34,339 bases of DNA from DATFLL01 sp035267785 (GCA_035267785.1 DATFLL010000033.1:1-34339), one strand, 5' to 3'; counted from the first letter of the stretch, positions 1 to 8,592 are shown. Made by a program: numbers and translations. The notes: generated from the sequence alone by a model not told the origin.

Positions 1-265
1 GGCCGAGGGCCTCGACTTGTGACAGTAATACGGCGAGATCACCGCGCCCATCGAGATAGATGAGTGGACCGTTGCGGCCCGGCTGCGCGGCCAACGCCTC
101 ACAGACGCAACCGCTGGTGGCTGACGGTTCGCGGGGAAAGATGCCCATGCGGCGACCGTTCATTTCCTCGCGCTTCAGCGCGACTCCGAACGCTTTCTGG
201 TAGAAATCCACTGCGCGTTCGAAGGCCACGGTCAGAATTTCGAACCAGTTGATTAACTGCGTCAT
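1..265 (-). CDS. VOC-family (glyoxalase/PhnB-like) protein, 3' end outside window
   Basis: The first 88 codons are visible and the gene runs off the left edge. The N-terminus (MTQLINWFEI, then AVDFYQKAFG) is the typical first beta-alpha unit of the vicinal oxygen chelate fold, where small metal-binding enzymes and resistance proteins of the glyoxalase/PhnB type place a paired-domain active site. The start at 265 is chosen because AAGGAGG lies 8 bases upstream; an ATG five bases earlier is out of frame. It is transcribed divergently from a YafY-type regulator with a twin palindrome between them, so it is probably the regulator's target. The substrate cannot be told from this fragment. Confidence 0.8.
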   Translation of the reverse strand, partial: MTQLINWFEILTVAFERAVDFYQKAFGVALKREEMNGRRMGIFPREPSATSGCVCEALAAQPGRNGPLIYLDGRGDLAVLLSQVEALG

Positions 266-344
266 GGCATGCGCCTCCTTCGGAAATTACGGTGTTCTAC
301 CCGGTCGCCCGCGCGACCACGAGGGGAAGCATAGCGAAGCGCTC

Positions 345-415
345 CTGACAGCATGTCGTCAGTAAGTTGGTGCGGAAGCGATTACCGGCGATGAATACTG
401 ACACCCCGCTGTCAG
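345..415. promoter_or_regulatory. Twin operator-like palindromes between VOC gene and YafY-type regulator
   Basis: The motif CTGAC-N8-GTCAG occurs twice, at 345-362 and at 398-415. The second copy is the better one: its arms extend to CTGACA/TGTCAG with a 6-base spacer. The starts are 53 bases apart, close to five DNA turns, so two bound dimers would face the same side. The pair lies in the 174-base divergent gap and the right copy ends 24 bases before the regulator's start. I infer autoregulation and control of the VOC gene by the YafY-type protein; the binding is not shown. Confidence 0.6.
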
Positions 416-439
416 CAAGTCTGGGCTACACTTGACCTC

Positions 440-1120
440 ATGCGACGCGCCGACCGTCTTTTTCGGATTATCCTGTTCCTGGGTCGGGGTCGGGTCCTGA
501 CTGCACAGCGCCTGGCCCAGGACCTGGAGGTCTCCGAGCGCACGATCTACCGGGACGTGGCCGATCTCATCGCATCCGGTGCACCGATCGAGGGGGCCGC
601 CGGCGTAGGCTATCGCCTGCGGCCGGGCTATCAGGTCCCACCACTGATGTTCGATCGCGAGGAACTAGAAGCCCTGGCATTAGGTGCAAGCATGGTGCGC
701 GCCTGGGCGGATGCCGAACTGGCCAGGGCGGCTGATCGCGCGCTGGCACGCGTCGACGCGGTCTTGCCGGATCGACTGCGCCATGCCCGTATCCATGACA
801 CCCTACTCGCGCCGGCGTGCTTCGTGCCGCCCACCACGGCCAACGGTATGGGCGAACTGCGCCGAGCGATAGACCTTCGCCTAATGGCCCGGCTCCACTA
901 TCGCCGAGAGGACGGAGAATCTTCACGGCGCGTAATTTGGCCGTTGGGACTAATCTTCTGGGGCGCCAAATGGACATTGGGCGCCTGGTGCGAGCTGCGG
1001 GACGAGTTCCGAACGTTTCGCCTCGATCGCATCGAATCGCTCGACATACTGCCCTCGCAGTTCCCGGATATGCCGGGCCGGCGTCTGAAGGACTACATCG
1101 CGCACGCAACCGGTGAGTAG
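440..1120 (+). CDS. YafY-family HTH/WYL-type transcriptional regulator
   Basis: This 226-residue protein has an N-terminal winged HTH (about residues 1-62; SERTIYRDVADL is the recognition helix region, GVGYRLRPGY the wing) and a C-terminal ligand-sensing domain of the WYL type (about 135-226). The signature tryptophan-tyrosine-leucine triad reads WTL at 178-180, a common variant in the YafY group. Such regulators bind DNA as dimers and often sit beside VOC/PhnB or DGPF-domain genes, as here. The ATG at 440 gives full domain coverage. The ligand is unknown. The gene is followed by about 290 bases without a convincing ORF. Confidence 0.88.
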   Translation: MRRADRLFRIILFLGRGRVLTAQRLAQDLEVSERTIYRDVADLIASGAPIEGAAGVGYRLRPGYQVPPLMFDREELEALALGASMVRAWADAELARAADRALARVDAVLPDRLRHARIHDTLLAPACFVPPTTANGMGELRRAIDLRLMARLHYRREDGESSRRVIWPLGLIFWGAKWTLGAWCELRDEFRTFRLDRIESLDILPSQFPDMPGRRLKDYIAHATGE

Positions 1121-1407
1121 ACGGCGCGTAAATTTTTTTCGTCCCGATACGAGATGCCTGCCTGCGTGAGCAGGTGTTTAATCAGACATGCTCAGCAAAT
1201 AGAACGTCCGCGCGGATGGCGGCACGAGGGCAAGGATCTATGAAATTCGGTGAGGACGAGCCGTCCGTTTACCGTTGCCGGCGGAATGGCGGCAGTCGGT
1301 CTAATCGGGCAACACAAAAGCAGCTTTGACTGGCATCGCGGCACCTCGCGCATGAAGGCACTCAATCGTGTAATTCCGGAGCATACTCACCATCGCAATT
1401 CGAGCGA

Positions 1408-2613
1408 TTACAGCGACAGCTCCTCGATAGATACACCGTGGTCGCCGTCCGCCAGCGTCTTGACGATGGTGACCGGCAGATTGTCCTTGGTGTAGTTATC
1501 GAGACTGGCCAGGGTATAGGTGCCGTAGGGCTGTTTGTTCGCATCGAGCAGCAGGATGACATCGGGCTTGAGGTTCAGCCCGGATTTTTGCGCCTTGACG
1601 ATGGCCACCTCGCCCGTGCTCAGCTCGACCAGCGACCCGGTCGGGTAAGTGCTCAGGGTGCGGATGAAATACTCTACGAGTATCTCGTCGAACATGGTGC
1701 CCCGCTGTTTGTACAGCATCTCCTCGGCCTTGGACGGGGAGATAGGCTTGGCGAAGGGCCGCGGGCTGGTGACTGCCACGTACTGGTCGACGATCCCGGC
1801 GATCTGGCCGAACAGCGGGATCTCGCTGCCCTGAAGTCCCTGAGGGTAGCCACCGCCGTCAAGCCGCTCGTGGTGCGTGCGGACGATATCCAGCACGGCG
1901 GGACTGCACTTGGGGCACGCCTTGAGAAGCTCCAGACCGCGATCGACGTGAGTCTTCATGAGCTCCCATTCGTCGTGGTCGAGGCGGTCGGGCTTGTGCA
2001 GAAGCTCGGTCGGCAGAGACAACTTGCCGATATCCATCAACATGCAGCCCGTGGCAAGCGCCTGCAGCTCCTGCGCCGCCATGCCCAACTGTCGGCCCAG
2101 CGCCGTGGCGAGAACGGCCGAGGTGACCGCGTCCTTGTATAGAAAGGAGTCGAACTTCTTGAGCCGGGTCAGCCATAGATAGGCGTCGGGGTTCTTCGCA
2201 ACGCTGTCCACCATGTACTTGACCGGCTGCTCGAGTACCTCCAGGCGCAGCGTCCCTCCGGACTGAACGAGAGTTTCGATTTCGGTAAACAGCGCGGACA
2301 GCTCCTCATGCGAGGAACGTATCTTCTTGACCTCCTCTTCGGCGGAAACCGTGTCGCTGTAGTTGGTCTTGTGAATCAGCTCCGATGTCTCAACGCTCGC
2401 CGACTGATGCGAGCTCAGGCCCCCGAGCTCGATCTCCTCGTCGGGCACCATGACGTAAACATACTTCGTATGCTCGCACAGCTCGTCGATGTCGTCTTGG
2501 CTCTGGACTTCGAACCCCTGAAACAGAAACGGAGTTTCGACCCAGGGGCGGTCCAGGTGAGAGATGTACATTCCGATTTCGACTTCGCTGGAGGGAATTT
2601 GCTTGACGGCCAT
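1408..2613 (-). CDS. DUF3391/HD-GYP domain protein with an altered HD motif
   Basis: This 401-residue cytoplasmic protein has an N-terminal DUF3391-type region (about 1-60) and a C-terminal HD-GYP domain (about 150-330). HD-GYP proteins hydrolyse cyclic di-GMP to control motility and biofilm. Seen: HH at 247-248, DGGGYP ending with GYP at 255-257, H222 and D276. The HD dyad itself reads M193-D194 (LMDIGK), and the histidine usually found about 30 residues earlier (H-S-x-x-V) is replaced in the KDAVTSA stretch. Loss of two metal ligands suggests a weak or non-catalytic, c-di-GMP-binding protein. The start at 2613 has AAGGA 6 bases upstream; a longer start at 2664 is possible. It appears monocistronic. 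Confidence 0.88.
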   Translation of the reverse strand: MAVKQIPSSEVEIGMYISHLDRPWVETPFLFQGFEVQSQDDIDELCEHTKYVYVMVPDEEIELGGLSSHQSASVETSELIHKTNYSDTVSAEEEVKKIRSSHEELSALFTEIETLVQSGGTLRLEVLEQPVKYMVDSVAKNPDAYLWLTRLKKFDSFLYKDAVTSAVLATALGRQLGMAAQELQALATGCMLMDIGKLSLPTELLHKPDRLDHDEWELMKTHVDRGLELLKACPKCSPAVLDIVRTHHERLDGGGYPQGLQGSEIPLFGQIAGIVDQYVAVTSPRPFAKPISPSKAEEMLYKQRGTMFDEILVEYFIRTLSTYPTGSLVELSTGEVAIVKAQKSGLNLKPDVILLLDANKQPYGTYTLASLDNYTKDNLPVTIVKTLADGDHGVSIEELSL

Positions 2614-2857
2614 ATCGTTCCTTCGCGGAGGTGACAAGTGCTCGATTTGGGTGGGTCGGCTCATCGCCCTGCCCTCGGCTCATGATATCGGTTTTCAAAA
2701 CCCGAGCATTAACAGATTCCCCTCCGCCTCCCGAGCGACGACTTCCCAGTTTGACCGGGCAGTACCAAGAACATTTCCATACACGCCGACAGAAAATTCA
2801 CAACTAACTGATTTTGCGTGGCATTTGTGTATCAGTCCGACAACCCCGGCGGGGCGG

Positions 2858-3208
2858 TCACATCGGCCGGGCAAGCATAAAGCCCAGCGTCAACGCCGCC
2901 AGCGCGAACACGATGAAATACCAGAAACGCACGATGAGGCCGCCATTGTAGGCGGGATGAGGACGAACCGTCCCGGCCGACGGCTGAGGAATGTCGCCCC
3001 GGCACCAAGCGCGAGCCACGGCGCCCGAAAAGCCGGCCAGGGCGAACAGGGCACCCGCGAGGCAGTACAAGGACCAGCCGGAAAACACTAGACCTTGCGC
3101 CGGATGCCAACGGCTGCGGAGCAAAACCGTATCTTGAGTGAGGAGATAAATTCCAGCCGCCGTTAGCGCCACCATTAAAACAACGTTGATCACGACTCTG
3201 GCATTCAC
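2858..3208 (-). CDS. Small inner-membrane protein, about three TM segments
   Basis: This 116-residue protein is not recognised. It has hydrophobic segments near residues 4-24, 40-62 and 93-113, with an arginine- and histidine-containing loop between the second and third. The GTG at 3208 is preferred over the TTG one codon earlier because AGGAG ends 5 bases before it. Its start lies 11 bases after the ABM-domain gene's stop, so the two are almost certainly co-transcribed, and it is the last gene of the globin group. A longer overlapping ORF at 2832-3518 in another frame is a shadow. Confidence 0.65.
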   Translation of the reverse strand: MNARVVINVVLMVALTAAGIYLLTQDTVLLRSRWHPAQGLVFSGWSLYCLAGALFALAGFSGAVARAWCRGDIPQPSAGTVRPHPAYNGGLIVRFWYFIVFALAALTLGFMLARPM

Positions 3209-3219
3209 CAAGGCTCCTC

Positions 3220-3564
3220 TCAGGCCAGGGCGGCGTTGGAATCGGCCGGGGCCTGAGCGCGTTCGGTGGCGGTGTAGTCGCGCAGTACCTCGGTGACCAG
3301 GATACGATAGCGCTCGAACAGTCGTTCCTTTCCCTTTTGCTGGGCCAGGCGATGCTCAGCCACGTTACGCCATGCCTGTACCGCCGCCTCGTCCTCCCAA
3401 TACGACACGCTGAGCAGCTTTTGCTCGTCGGACAGGCTTTGAAAGCGATCGATGGCGATGAACCCGGGGTGTCCCGACAAAAGCTCCCGCAGTCCGGCGG
3501 CGATGGCAAGGTATTCATCCTTACCTTGCTCGGTCGGATAGACCTCGAAAATGACGGCGATCAT
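3220..3564 (-). CDS. ABM-domain (antibiotic biosynthesis monooxygenase-like) protein
   Basis: This 114-residue protein begins MIAVIFEVYPTEQ and contains FIAIDRFQS and LLSVSYWEDE, the pattern of the dimeric alpha-beta ABM fold, which includes cofactor-free monooxygenases and IsdG-type haem-degrading enzymes. The start at 3564 has AAGGAG about 8 bases upstream; the ORF is open 30 codons further but that extension is poorly conserved-looking and has no ribosome site. It sits between a globin and a small membrane protein behind an FNR/Dnr box, so a role in haem or NO stress is plausible. The substrate is unknown. Confidence 0.8.
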   Translation of the reverse strand: MIAVIFEVYPTEQGKDEYLAIAAGLRELLSGHPGFIAIDRFQSLSDEQKLLSVSYWEDEAAVQAWRNVAEHRLAQQKGKERLFERYRILVTEVLRDYTATERAQAPADSNAALA

Positions 3565-3668
3565 TCCCGTCTCCTTGGAAGTGGGCGACGCACACAGCAT
3601 AACAGCTTTGGCGGTGCCTGCTGAGTGCGCGCCCACGACCGGCGACGGCCGCATGCGCGGACAATCGC

Positions 3669-4076
3669 CTAGCCCGCCTCCGTGACGCCCGGCGCCATCG
3701 CGGGGACCACAATCTGCCGGAAGGCCTCACGCCAGGCGGCTTCGCATTGGGGCGACCAGGCCTTCGGGTTGTACTCGCCCATAACCTCCATGAGCACCGA
3801 GAGAAAGTCGTCGAAATCCGACAGGGCGAGACCATATGTCCTGTGGCGGGCCCCGACCTTCTCCAGGTGCGGGTGCAGAACCGGCTCATCTTCGGAATGC
3901 TTGGCCATCAACGCCAGCGTCTGGACCATCTTCTCGGCCTGATGACTCATGGTAGCGGGAAACAGCTCCCGGAATCGCGGGTGGCGTTCGAACAGGCGCT
4001 CATAAAATGCCGAGACCAACTCCAGCTCCTTGTCCCCGATTCCGTCCCAATGCTGCGCGATAAGTTCGGTATTCAT
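3669..4076 (-). CDS. Single-domain bacterial globin
   Basis: This 135-residue protein has the flavohaemoglobin/Vitreoscilla-type globin pattern without a reductase domain: an A helix (IGDKELELVSAFYERLF), the CD1 phenylalanine F39 in ELFP, a glutamine in the distal E-helix region (near 46) and a proximal histidine H78 in GARHRTYGL. Such globins bind O2 and NO and can serve NO dioxygenation with a separate reductase. The ATG at 4076 fits the domain start; a GGGGG stretch precedes it. A perfect FNR/Dnr box lies about 100 bases upstream, tying it to low oxygen or NO. The ABM gene follows 104 bases downstream on the same strand. Confidence 0.87.
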   Translation of the reverse strand: MNTELIAQHWDGIGDKELELVSAFYERLFERHPRFRELFPATMSHQAEKMVQTLALMAKHSEDEPVLHPHLEKVGARHRTYGLALSDFDDFLSVLMEVMGEYNPKAWSPQCEAAWREAFRQIVVPAMAPGVTEAG

Positions 4077-4178
4077 TGTTGTACCCCCATCTCTTTTTTT
4101 TAATCGACCGTCCCTGCGGCACCGACGCTCGCGTGCCGCGCCTTCAGGACACTTGACCACAGCAAATCGCAGGGGAAT

Positions 4179-4192
4179 TTGACCTGTGTCAA
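4179..4192. promoter_or_regulatory. FNR/Dnr/NnrR-type box upstream of the globin
   Basis: TTGAC-CTGT-GTCAA is a perfect match to the TTGAY-N4-RTCAA half-site palindrome of FNR and the NO-responsive Dnr/NnrR activators. Its centre lies about 109 bases before the globin start, leaving room for a promoter and leader on the minus strand. A second perfect box precedes norC at 32411. Confidence 0.75.
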
Positions 4193-4255
4193 CAAAGGGC
4201 GAACGCGAGCGCCGGTCGGTGCGGCGCAAAAGAGATATCCATTCAGGGCGTAAAC

Positions 4256-4600
4256 TCAGGAGCGAACGTAACCCACGACCAACACCGCCAGCCCGGCCAA
4301 AGCCATCAAGGCGTGAATACCGACCACGACCATCGGCGGGGACTTGCGCCCGTCTCGCAGGGCGAGCAGGACCACACCGCCGCCCAGCGTGAGGACGAAC
4401 AGCAGGGCGGCATTGTCATAGAGCATATTGATGCGCGTGGTGAAGATGTGCACGGCCAGGACGATGAGCGCCAGCATGGCGATACCGGCGTGGCCCAGGC
4501 CCAGAGTGAGCGAGCCGCGGTGATACCGCACCCCCATGACGACCAGCCCGAGGCCGAACAGTGCGGCGAGGCCGAACAGAAGAATTGACAAGAAGACCAT
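4256..4600 (-). CDS. Small membrane protein, about four TM segments
   Basis: This 114-residue protein is not recognised. It has four hydrophobic segments (about 2-22, 33-53, 62-81 and 90-111) and short charged loops such as RDGRKSPP. It is transcribed in the same direction as the globin but the FNR/Dnr box lies between the two, so it may be a separate unit or read through into the globin group. No strong ribosome site precedes the ATG at 4600. The hydrophobic periodicity and absence of rare codons support a real gene. Confidence 0.6.
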   Translation of the reverse strand: MVFLSILLFGLAALFGLGLVVMGVRYHRGSLTLGLGHAGIAMLALIVLAVHIFTTRINMLYDNAALLFVLTLGGGVVLLALRDGRKSPPMVVVGIHALMALAGLAVLVVGYVRS

Positions 4601-4906
4601 GAGTTTTCCGTCTTATTTTTGGAACCTCCCCTCCCTGGACCCCCAAGGCTCCCCAAAGTTTCCGGCTAGCGGTGAATTTCGCTCACCGACGGTCCTCCCT
4701 CCACCGGATTTGTCAGTTGCGCTGTCCGATCGCAGGCCGCGTTTCGATGCAAGGGGGTCTTTTACTACCGCCGGATGCGGGAGATCGACCCACCGAACCG
4801 GGGGCCCTACCCGACGATTAGGCGCGGCAACCCAGGCTATTTACTAGTCCCAGGAGAGCAGCGAAATACGGCATTTTGCGGACGAACCCCCTGGGAGGAC
4901 CATGCC
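4601..4906. other. Intergenic region before the multicopper oxidase gene
   Basis: No gene is supported here. The stretch separates divergent genes and should hold both promoters. It contains an inverted repeat CGGTGA-N7-TCACCG at 4670-4688, which could be an operator or a leader hairpin, and a ribosome site GGAGG just before the oxidase start. No clear copper-regulator palindrome was found. Confidence 0.4.
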
Positions 4907-6910
4907 ATGATCACGCGCAGACGATTTCTCCAAGCCAGCATTGCAGCGGCACTGGCCAGCGGCGCCCCCTGGTACAACCTCATTCGACGCAGCTACGCCG
5001 CCCCGCAGATGGTCGGGCTAAGCAATCCGGTACTCCAACCGTTGTTTACCGAACCGGCGCCCAACGCCATGGCTGCCGGCTTCAAGTACGCACCCAAGGG
5101 CGACAAACTGCGCATCATCATGGCGCAGACCGTGCAGCAAACCGGCCTGGTCGACACCAACGGCACTCGTCTTCCGACCACGGTTTGGGGCTATGGCGAA
5201 AACGGCAAGACGGGCGTGAGCTGGCCCGGACGGACCATCGAACGCCACGTCAATGACGACCCCCTGGAGATCAAGTGGGAGAACAAGCTGCTCGATCCTG
5301 CCACGGGGCTGCCTTTGCCGCACCTGTTGCCCGTGGACACGAACCTGCACTGGGTCTATTCGATCGGCCCCATGAGCTCGGCCAACGGCGTCGACTATAC
5401 CCAGTATTCGATCGAAAACGACGGCGTACCGATGGTGCCGCACGTCCACGGCGGTCGCAACGACAGCCCCTTCGACGGTAATCCCGAGTACTTCTTCGCC
5501 CCCGGCTGGAACGTGCGCGGCCCGCGCTGGACCGACAAGAAGTATGTCCTGGGCGGACCGGACTGGAACAACAAGGCCGGCATGATGTGGTATCACGACC
5601 ATGCGCTGGGCATCACGCGCTTGAACGTCTACGCGGGGCTCGCCGGTTTCTTCCCGCTGCGCGACAACGAGGACACTGGCAAGCCCGACAATCCGATCGG
5701 CCTGCCGGCCGATCCCTATGAGCTTGGCTACGCCGTACAGGACCGGATGTTCCGGGATACCGGCGAGCTGTTCTACCCGGCCTTCCCCGGCGATCCGACT
5801 TACGACGAGTTCATCAATGGCGAGGGCGCCGTGCTTCCACCCGACCTCTTCCCCGGCGGCGGACCGACGGCCCTGGCCGAATTCTTCGGCGACCATATGC
5901 TGGTCAACGGCAAGATCTGGCCCAAGGCCAGCGTCGAGGCCCGCCAGTATCGCGTGCGTTGGCTCAACGGCAGCGACAGCCGCTTCATGCGCCTGCGCCT
6001 GAAGGTGATTCCGGCCGGCGCGGGCAATCCGGCGGCGACCAATCCGGCCGACGGTTACACCTTGCCGTTCCTGGTGCTGGGTTCGGACCAGAGCCTGCGG
6101 GCGACGGCCGCCCAGGTTGAGACGGTCGACTTCCTGCCCGGCGAGCGCCTCGATGTGCTCTTCGACTTCAGCGCCATCCCCTTCGGCAGCCGCGTGATCG
6201 TCGAGAACCTGCTGGGCGACTCGCCCTTCGGCGGACAGGAGCCCGGCCCGGAGGATGTGTTCGAGAATCGCCTGACCGATCGGATCATGGCCTTCGATGT
6301 CGAAGTGCCCTTCGACGCCTCACGCCCTGACACAACCATCAAGGACGGTGACCCGCTCGGCGGCGGGCTGACCGTGCCGGACACCGGCATCGTGCGCAAG
6401 CTCGGCTTGTTCGAGGGCGCCGACGAATTCGGCCGCCTGCAGCCGCTGCTGGGCACCGCCGAACCGGTAACCGACGTCAACGGCAACACGGGCATCAACG
6501 GGACACTGACCTGGGCCCAACCCATCACCGAAAATCCCGGCCTCGGCAATACCGAAGTCTGGGAGGTCTACAATGCGACCGGAGATGCCCACCCGATCCA
6601 CGTGCATCTGGTGCACTTCGAGGTCATGAACCGCGAGGGCTTCGCCGCCAACGTGGTCCCACAACCGACGGCGCAGCACAACGGCGCACAGGGCGCAGGG
6701 TACCGGCTCGAAGGCATCACCACCGACGGGAACCTGAGTGGTCCGGCCCCCTCCGAGCAGACCCGGCGTGACATGGTGCTGTCCCTGCCCGGTGAGGTCA
6801 CACGTATCCGGATGACCTTCGACAAACCCGGGCGCTACGTGTGGCACTGCCATATCCTTTCGCACGAGGACCACGAGATGATGCGCCCGTTCCACGTCGG
6901 CCCCGTCTGA
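4907..6910 (+). CDS. Tat-exported multicopper oxidase (CotA/bilirubin oxidase-like)
   Basis: This 667-residue laccase-type enzyme oxidises phenols, pigments or metal ions and reduces O2 to water. It begins with a twin-arginine signal (TRRRFLQAS, then a hydrophobic stretch ending near SYAA), so it is exported folded to the periplasm. All four copper motifs are present: HVHG (H179, H181), YHDH (H230, H232), HPIHVH (H562, H565, H567) and HCHILSHEDHEM with C648 as the type 1 ligand and M658 as the axial residue. The ATG at 4907 is preferred because it starts the Tat signal and has GGAGG 8 bases upstream; the frame is open 44 codons further. It is monocistronic with a strong terminator after it. 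Substrate is unknown. Confidence 0.93.
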   Translation: MITRRRFLQASIAAALASGAPWYNLIRRSYAAPQMVGLSNPVLQPLFTEPAPNAMAAGFKYAPKGDKLRIIMAQTVQQTGLVDTNGTRLPTTVWGYGENGKTGVSWPGRTIERHVNDDPLEIKWENKLLDPATGLPLPHLLPVDTNLHWVYSIGPMSSANGVDYTQYSIENDGVPMVPHVHGGRNDSPFDGNPEYFFAPGWNVRGPRWTDKKYVLGGPDWNNKAGMMWYHDHALGITRLNVYAGLAGFFPLRDNEDTGKPDNPIGLPADPYELGYAVQDRMFRDTGELFYPAFPGDPTYDEFINGEGAVLPPDLFPGGGPTALAEFFGDHMLVNGKIWPKASVEARQYRVRWLNGSDSRFMRLRLKVIPAGAGNPAATNPADGYTLPFLVLGSDQSLRATAAQVETVDFLPGERLDVLFDFSAIPFGSRVIVENLLGDSPFGGQEPGPEDVFENRLTDRIMAFDVEVPFDASRPDTTIKDGDPLGGGLTVPDTGIVRKLGLFEGADEFGRLQPLLGTAEPVTDVNGNTGINGTLTWAQPITENPGLGNTEVWEVYNATGDAHPIHVHLVHFEVMNREGFAANVVPQPTAQHNGAQGAGYRLEGITTDGNLSGPAPSEQTRRDMVLSLPGEVTRIRMTFDKPGRYVWHCHILSHEDHEMMRPFHVGPV

Positions 6911-6966
6911 CTTGTCATCTTGGCCCGCCGCGCCCGGCTTCCAGGCGCGCAGATCGGCGGACTCGC

Positions 6967-7007
6967 CCGGATGCGGCTCAGGCGCACTGGCCGCATCCGG
7001 TTTTTTT
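6967..7007 (+). terminator. Rho-independent terminator after multicopper oxidase
   Basis: A perfect 10-base-pair stem CCGGATGCGG/CCGCATCCGG encloses a 14-base loop and is followed by seven T. It begins 56 bases after the oxidase stop codon and isolates that gene from the protease-thioredoxin pair. Confidence 0.92.
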
Positions 7008-7161
7008 AACGACGTTCGCCGCGGCGGACAGCACAGGTGCGCTCGCCCCCCTTTGAAGATCGACTCCCCGGCCCCATCTACACCAAGACAACACCCGCCA
7101 CCAAATAAAGTGGCACCGGGTACCCGCTGCGCGATCCGCGCGGCCCATGGGCAACGAACGC

Positions 7162-8139
7162 ATGAACACCAGAGGCATCGACGCACACGTCTGGCAACAG
7201 CACGCCTGGGTCAACCGGCTCCAGTCGGTGGTGCTGCTCCTGTTCATGGGCGGATTCCTGGCGCTGCTCGGCTGGCTGCTGTGGGGCGTGTTCGGCATCG
7301 CCGTACTGTTGGTCCTCGGCATCGTCGCCGTGGCGTTCAATCCCTCGGCGTCACCGCGCTGGGTGATGCGAATGTATGGCGCCGCGCGCATCGGCCCCGA
7401 GCGCGCGCCGGGGCTGTGGGCCATCGTCTCGCGCCTCGCAGAGGGCGCCGGACTGCCGGCGGTCCCCGAGCTCTACTATCTGCCGACTCGGGTGCTCAAT
7501 GCCTTCGCGGTCGGCACCCGCGAACAGGCCGCGATTGCCGTCAGCGACGGCCTGCTGCGACAACTCAACGAACGCGAGCTGGTCGGCGTGCTCGCCCACG
7601 AGATGAGCCATCTGCACACCAACGATCTCTGGGTGATGGGCCTGGCCGACCTGTTCAGCCGCGCCACGCGCGCCCTGTCGCTGATCGGTCAGTTTCTGCT
7701 GCTGGTGAACCTGCCCTTGATCCTGCTCTCGGCCGTCGCCATTAACTGGTTTGCGATCCTGCTGCTCATCTTCGCCCCGACGCTCAGCGCGCTGGCCCAG
7801 CTCGCCCTGTCGCGCACGCGCGAATACGACGCCGACCTCAATGGCGCGCGTCTGACGGGAGACCCGGAAGGGCTCGCCTCGGCGCTGGCCAAGATCGAAC
7901 GGGTGCAGGGCGGATGGCTGGAGCGTATTTTCATGCCGGGGCGGCGCACGCCGATGCCCTCGCTGCTGCGCACGCACCCCGACACCGAACAGCGCATCGC
8001 GCGGCTGATGGAGCTCAAACCGGCGCTGGCACGAGCGGATGCGCCGGCCTGGAGCCGTATGGGGCTCGATGCGCACTCGGTGTTCGGCGCGCCCGTGACC
8101 CGCGCACCGCGCCGGCATTTCAATGGACTTTGGTACTGA
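7162..8139 (+). CDS. M48-family zinc metalloprotease, HtpX-like
   Basis: This 325-residue inner-membrane protease has two N-terminal TM segments (about 18-55), the zinc motif HEMSH at 146-150, a second pair of TM segments (about 173-215) and the downstream ligand E221 in REYDAD. HtpX-type enzymes degrade damaged membrane proteins under envelope stress. The ATG at 7162 is chosen over one five codons earlier; neither has a strong ribosome site. A thioredoxin gene follows 15 bases after the stop and is surely in the same operon, which suggests a shared protein-quality-control role. The C-terminal tail after residue 290 is short and variable. Confidence 0.88.
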   Translation: MNTRGIDAHVWQQHAWVNRLQSVVLLLFMGGFLALLGWLLWGVFGIAVLLVLGIVAVAFNPSASPRWVMRMYGAARIGPERAPGLWAIVSRLAEGAGLPAVPELYYLPTRVLNAFAVGTREQAAIAVSDGLLRQLNERELVGVLAHEMSHLHTNDLWVMGLADLFSRATRALSLIGQFLLLVNLPLILLSAVAINWFAILLLIFAPTLSALAQLALSRTREYDADLNGARLTGDPEGLASALAKIERVQGGWLERIFMPGRRTPMPSLLRTHPDTEQRIARLMELKPALARADAPAWSRMGLDAHSVFGAPVTRAPRRHFNGLWY

Positions 8140-8154
8140 CTGAAGAGAACGAGC

Positions 8155-8592
8155 ATGAGCGAAGCACTGCACATCGTCTGCCCGCACTGTGATGCGGTCA
8201 ATCGGATCCCCGCCGCGCGGCTGGCGGAAGGCCCCAAGTGCGGCAAGTGTCACCAGCCGCTGTTCACGGCGCACCCCATCGAGCTGACTGCCGCCAACTT
8301 CCAGAAACACATCAGCCGCAGCGACATCCCGGTGCTGGTGGACTTCTGGGCGCCCTGGTGCGGGCCCTGTCAGATGATGGCGCCACAATTCGTCCAGGCA
8401 GCAGCCCAGCTCGAGCCCCGCGTGCGCCTGGCCAAGGTCAACACCGAGGCCGAACAGACGCTCGGCGCCCAGTTCGGCATTCGCAGCATCCCGACGCTGG
8501 CCTTGTTCAGGGCCGGACGCGAGCTGGCCCGTCAGCCCGGCGCGATGGGCGCAGCGGACATCGTGCGCTGGGCGCGTAACCACGCCGGCTAG
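8155..8592 (+). CDS. trxC: Thioredoxin 2
   Basis: This 145-residue cytoplasmic oxidoreductase has the two features that define thioredoxin 2: an N-terminal zinc knuckle with CPHC (9-12) and CGKC (29-32), then a thioredoxin domain with the active site WCGPC (C69, C72) and the conserved cis-proline in SIPTLALF. The zinc centre makes the enzyme respond to oxidative stress. The length matches the family. It is coupled to the M48 protease gene upstream. The sequence immediately after its stop codon is an aldolase fragment on the other strand, so a rearrangement junction lies right at its 3' end. Confidence 0.94.
   Translation: MSEALHIVCPHCDAVNRIPAARLAEGPKCGKCHQPLFTAHPIELTAANFQKHISRSDIPVLVDFWAPWCGPCQMMAPQFVQAAAQLEPRVRLAKVNTEAEQTLGAQFGIRSIPTLALFRAGRELARQPGAMGAADIVRWARNHAG

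Noticed and set aside
1161..1174. Hairpin CCTGC-GTGA-GCAGG after the YafY-type gene.
   Set aside because: The 5-base-pair stem is not followed by a T-run on either strand, so it cannot be called a terminator.
2690..2702. GGTTTT-C-AAAACC inverted repeat upstream of the HD-GYP gene.
   Set aside because: The single-base loop cannot form a hairpin and no second copy or known operator matches; too short to assign.
5018..5896. A 292-codon minus-strand ORF opposite the multicopper oxidase.
   Set aside because: It mirrors the codon bias of the intact oxidase gene, whose copper motifs are all in the other strand.
7351..8583. A 410-codon minus-strand ORF opposite the protease and trxC genes.
   Set aside because: It is antisense to two well-supported genes, rich in arginine, glutamine and histidine, and has no domain; a GC-skew shadow.
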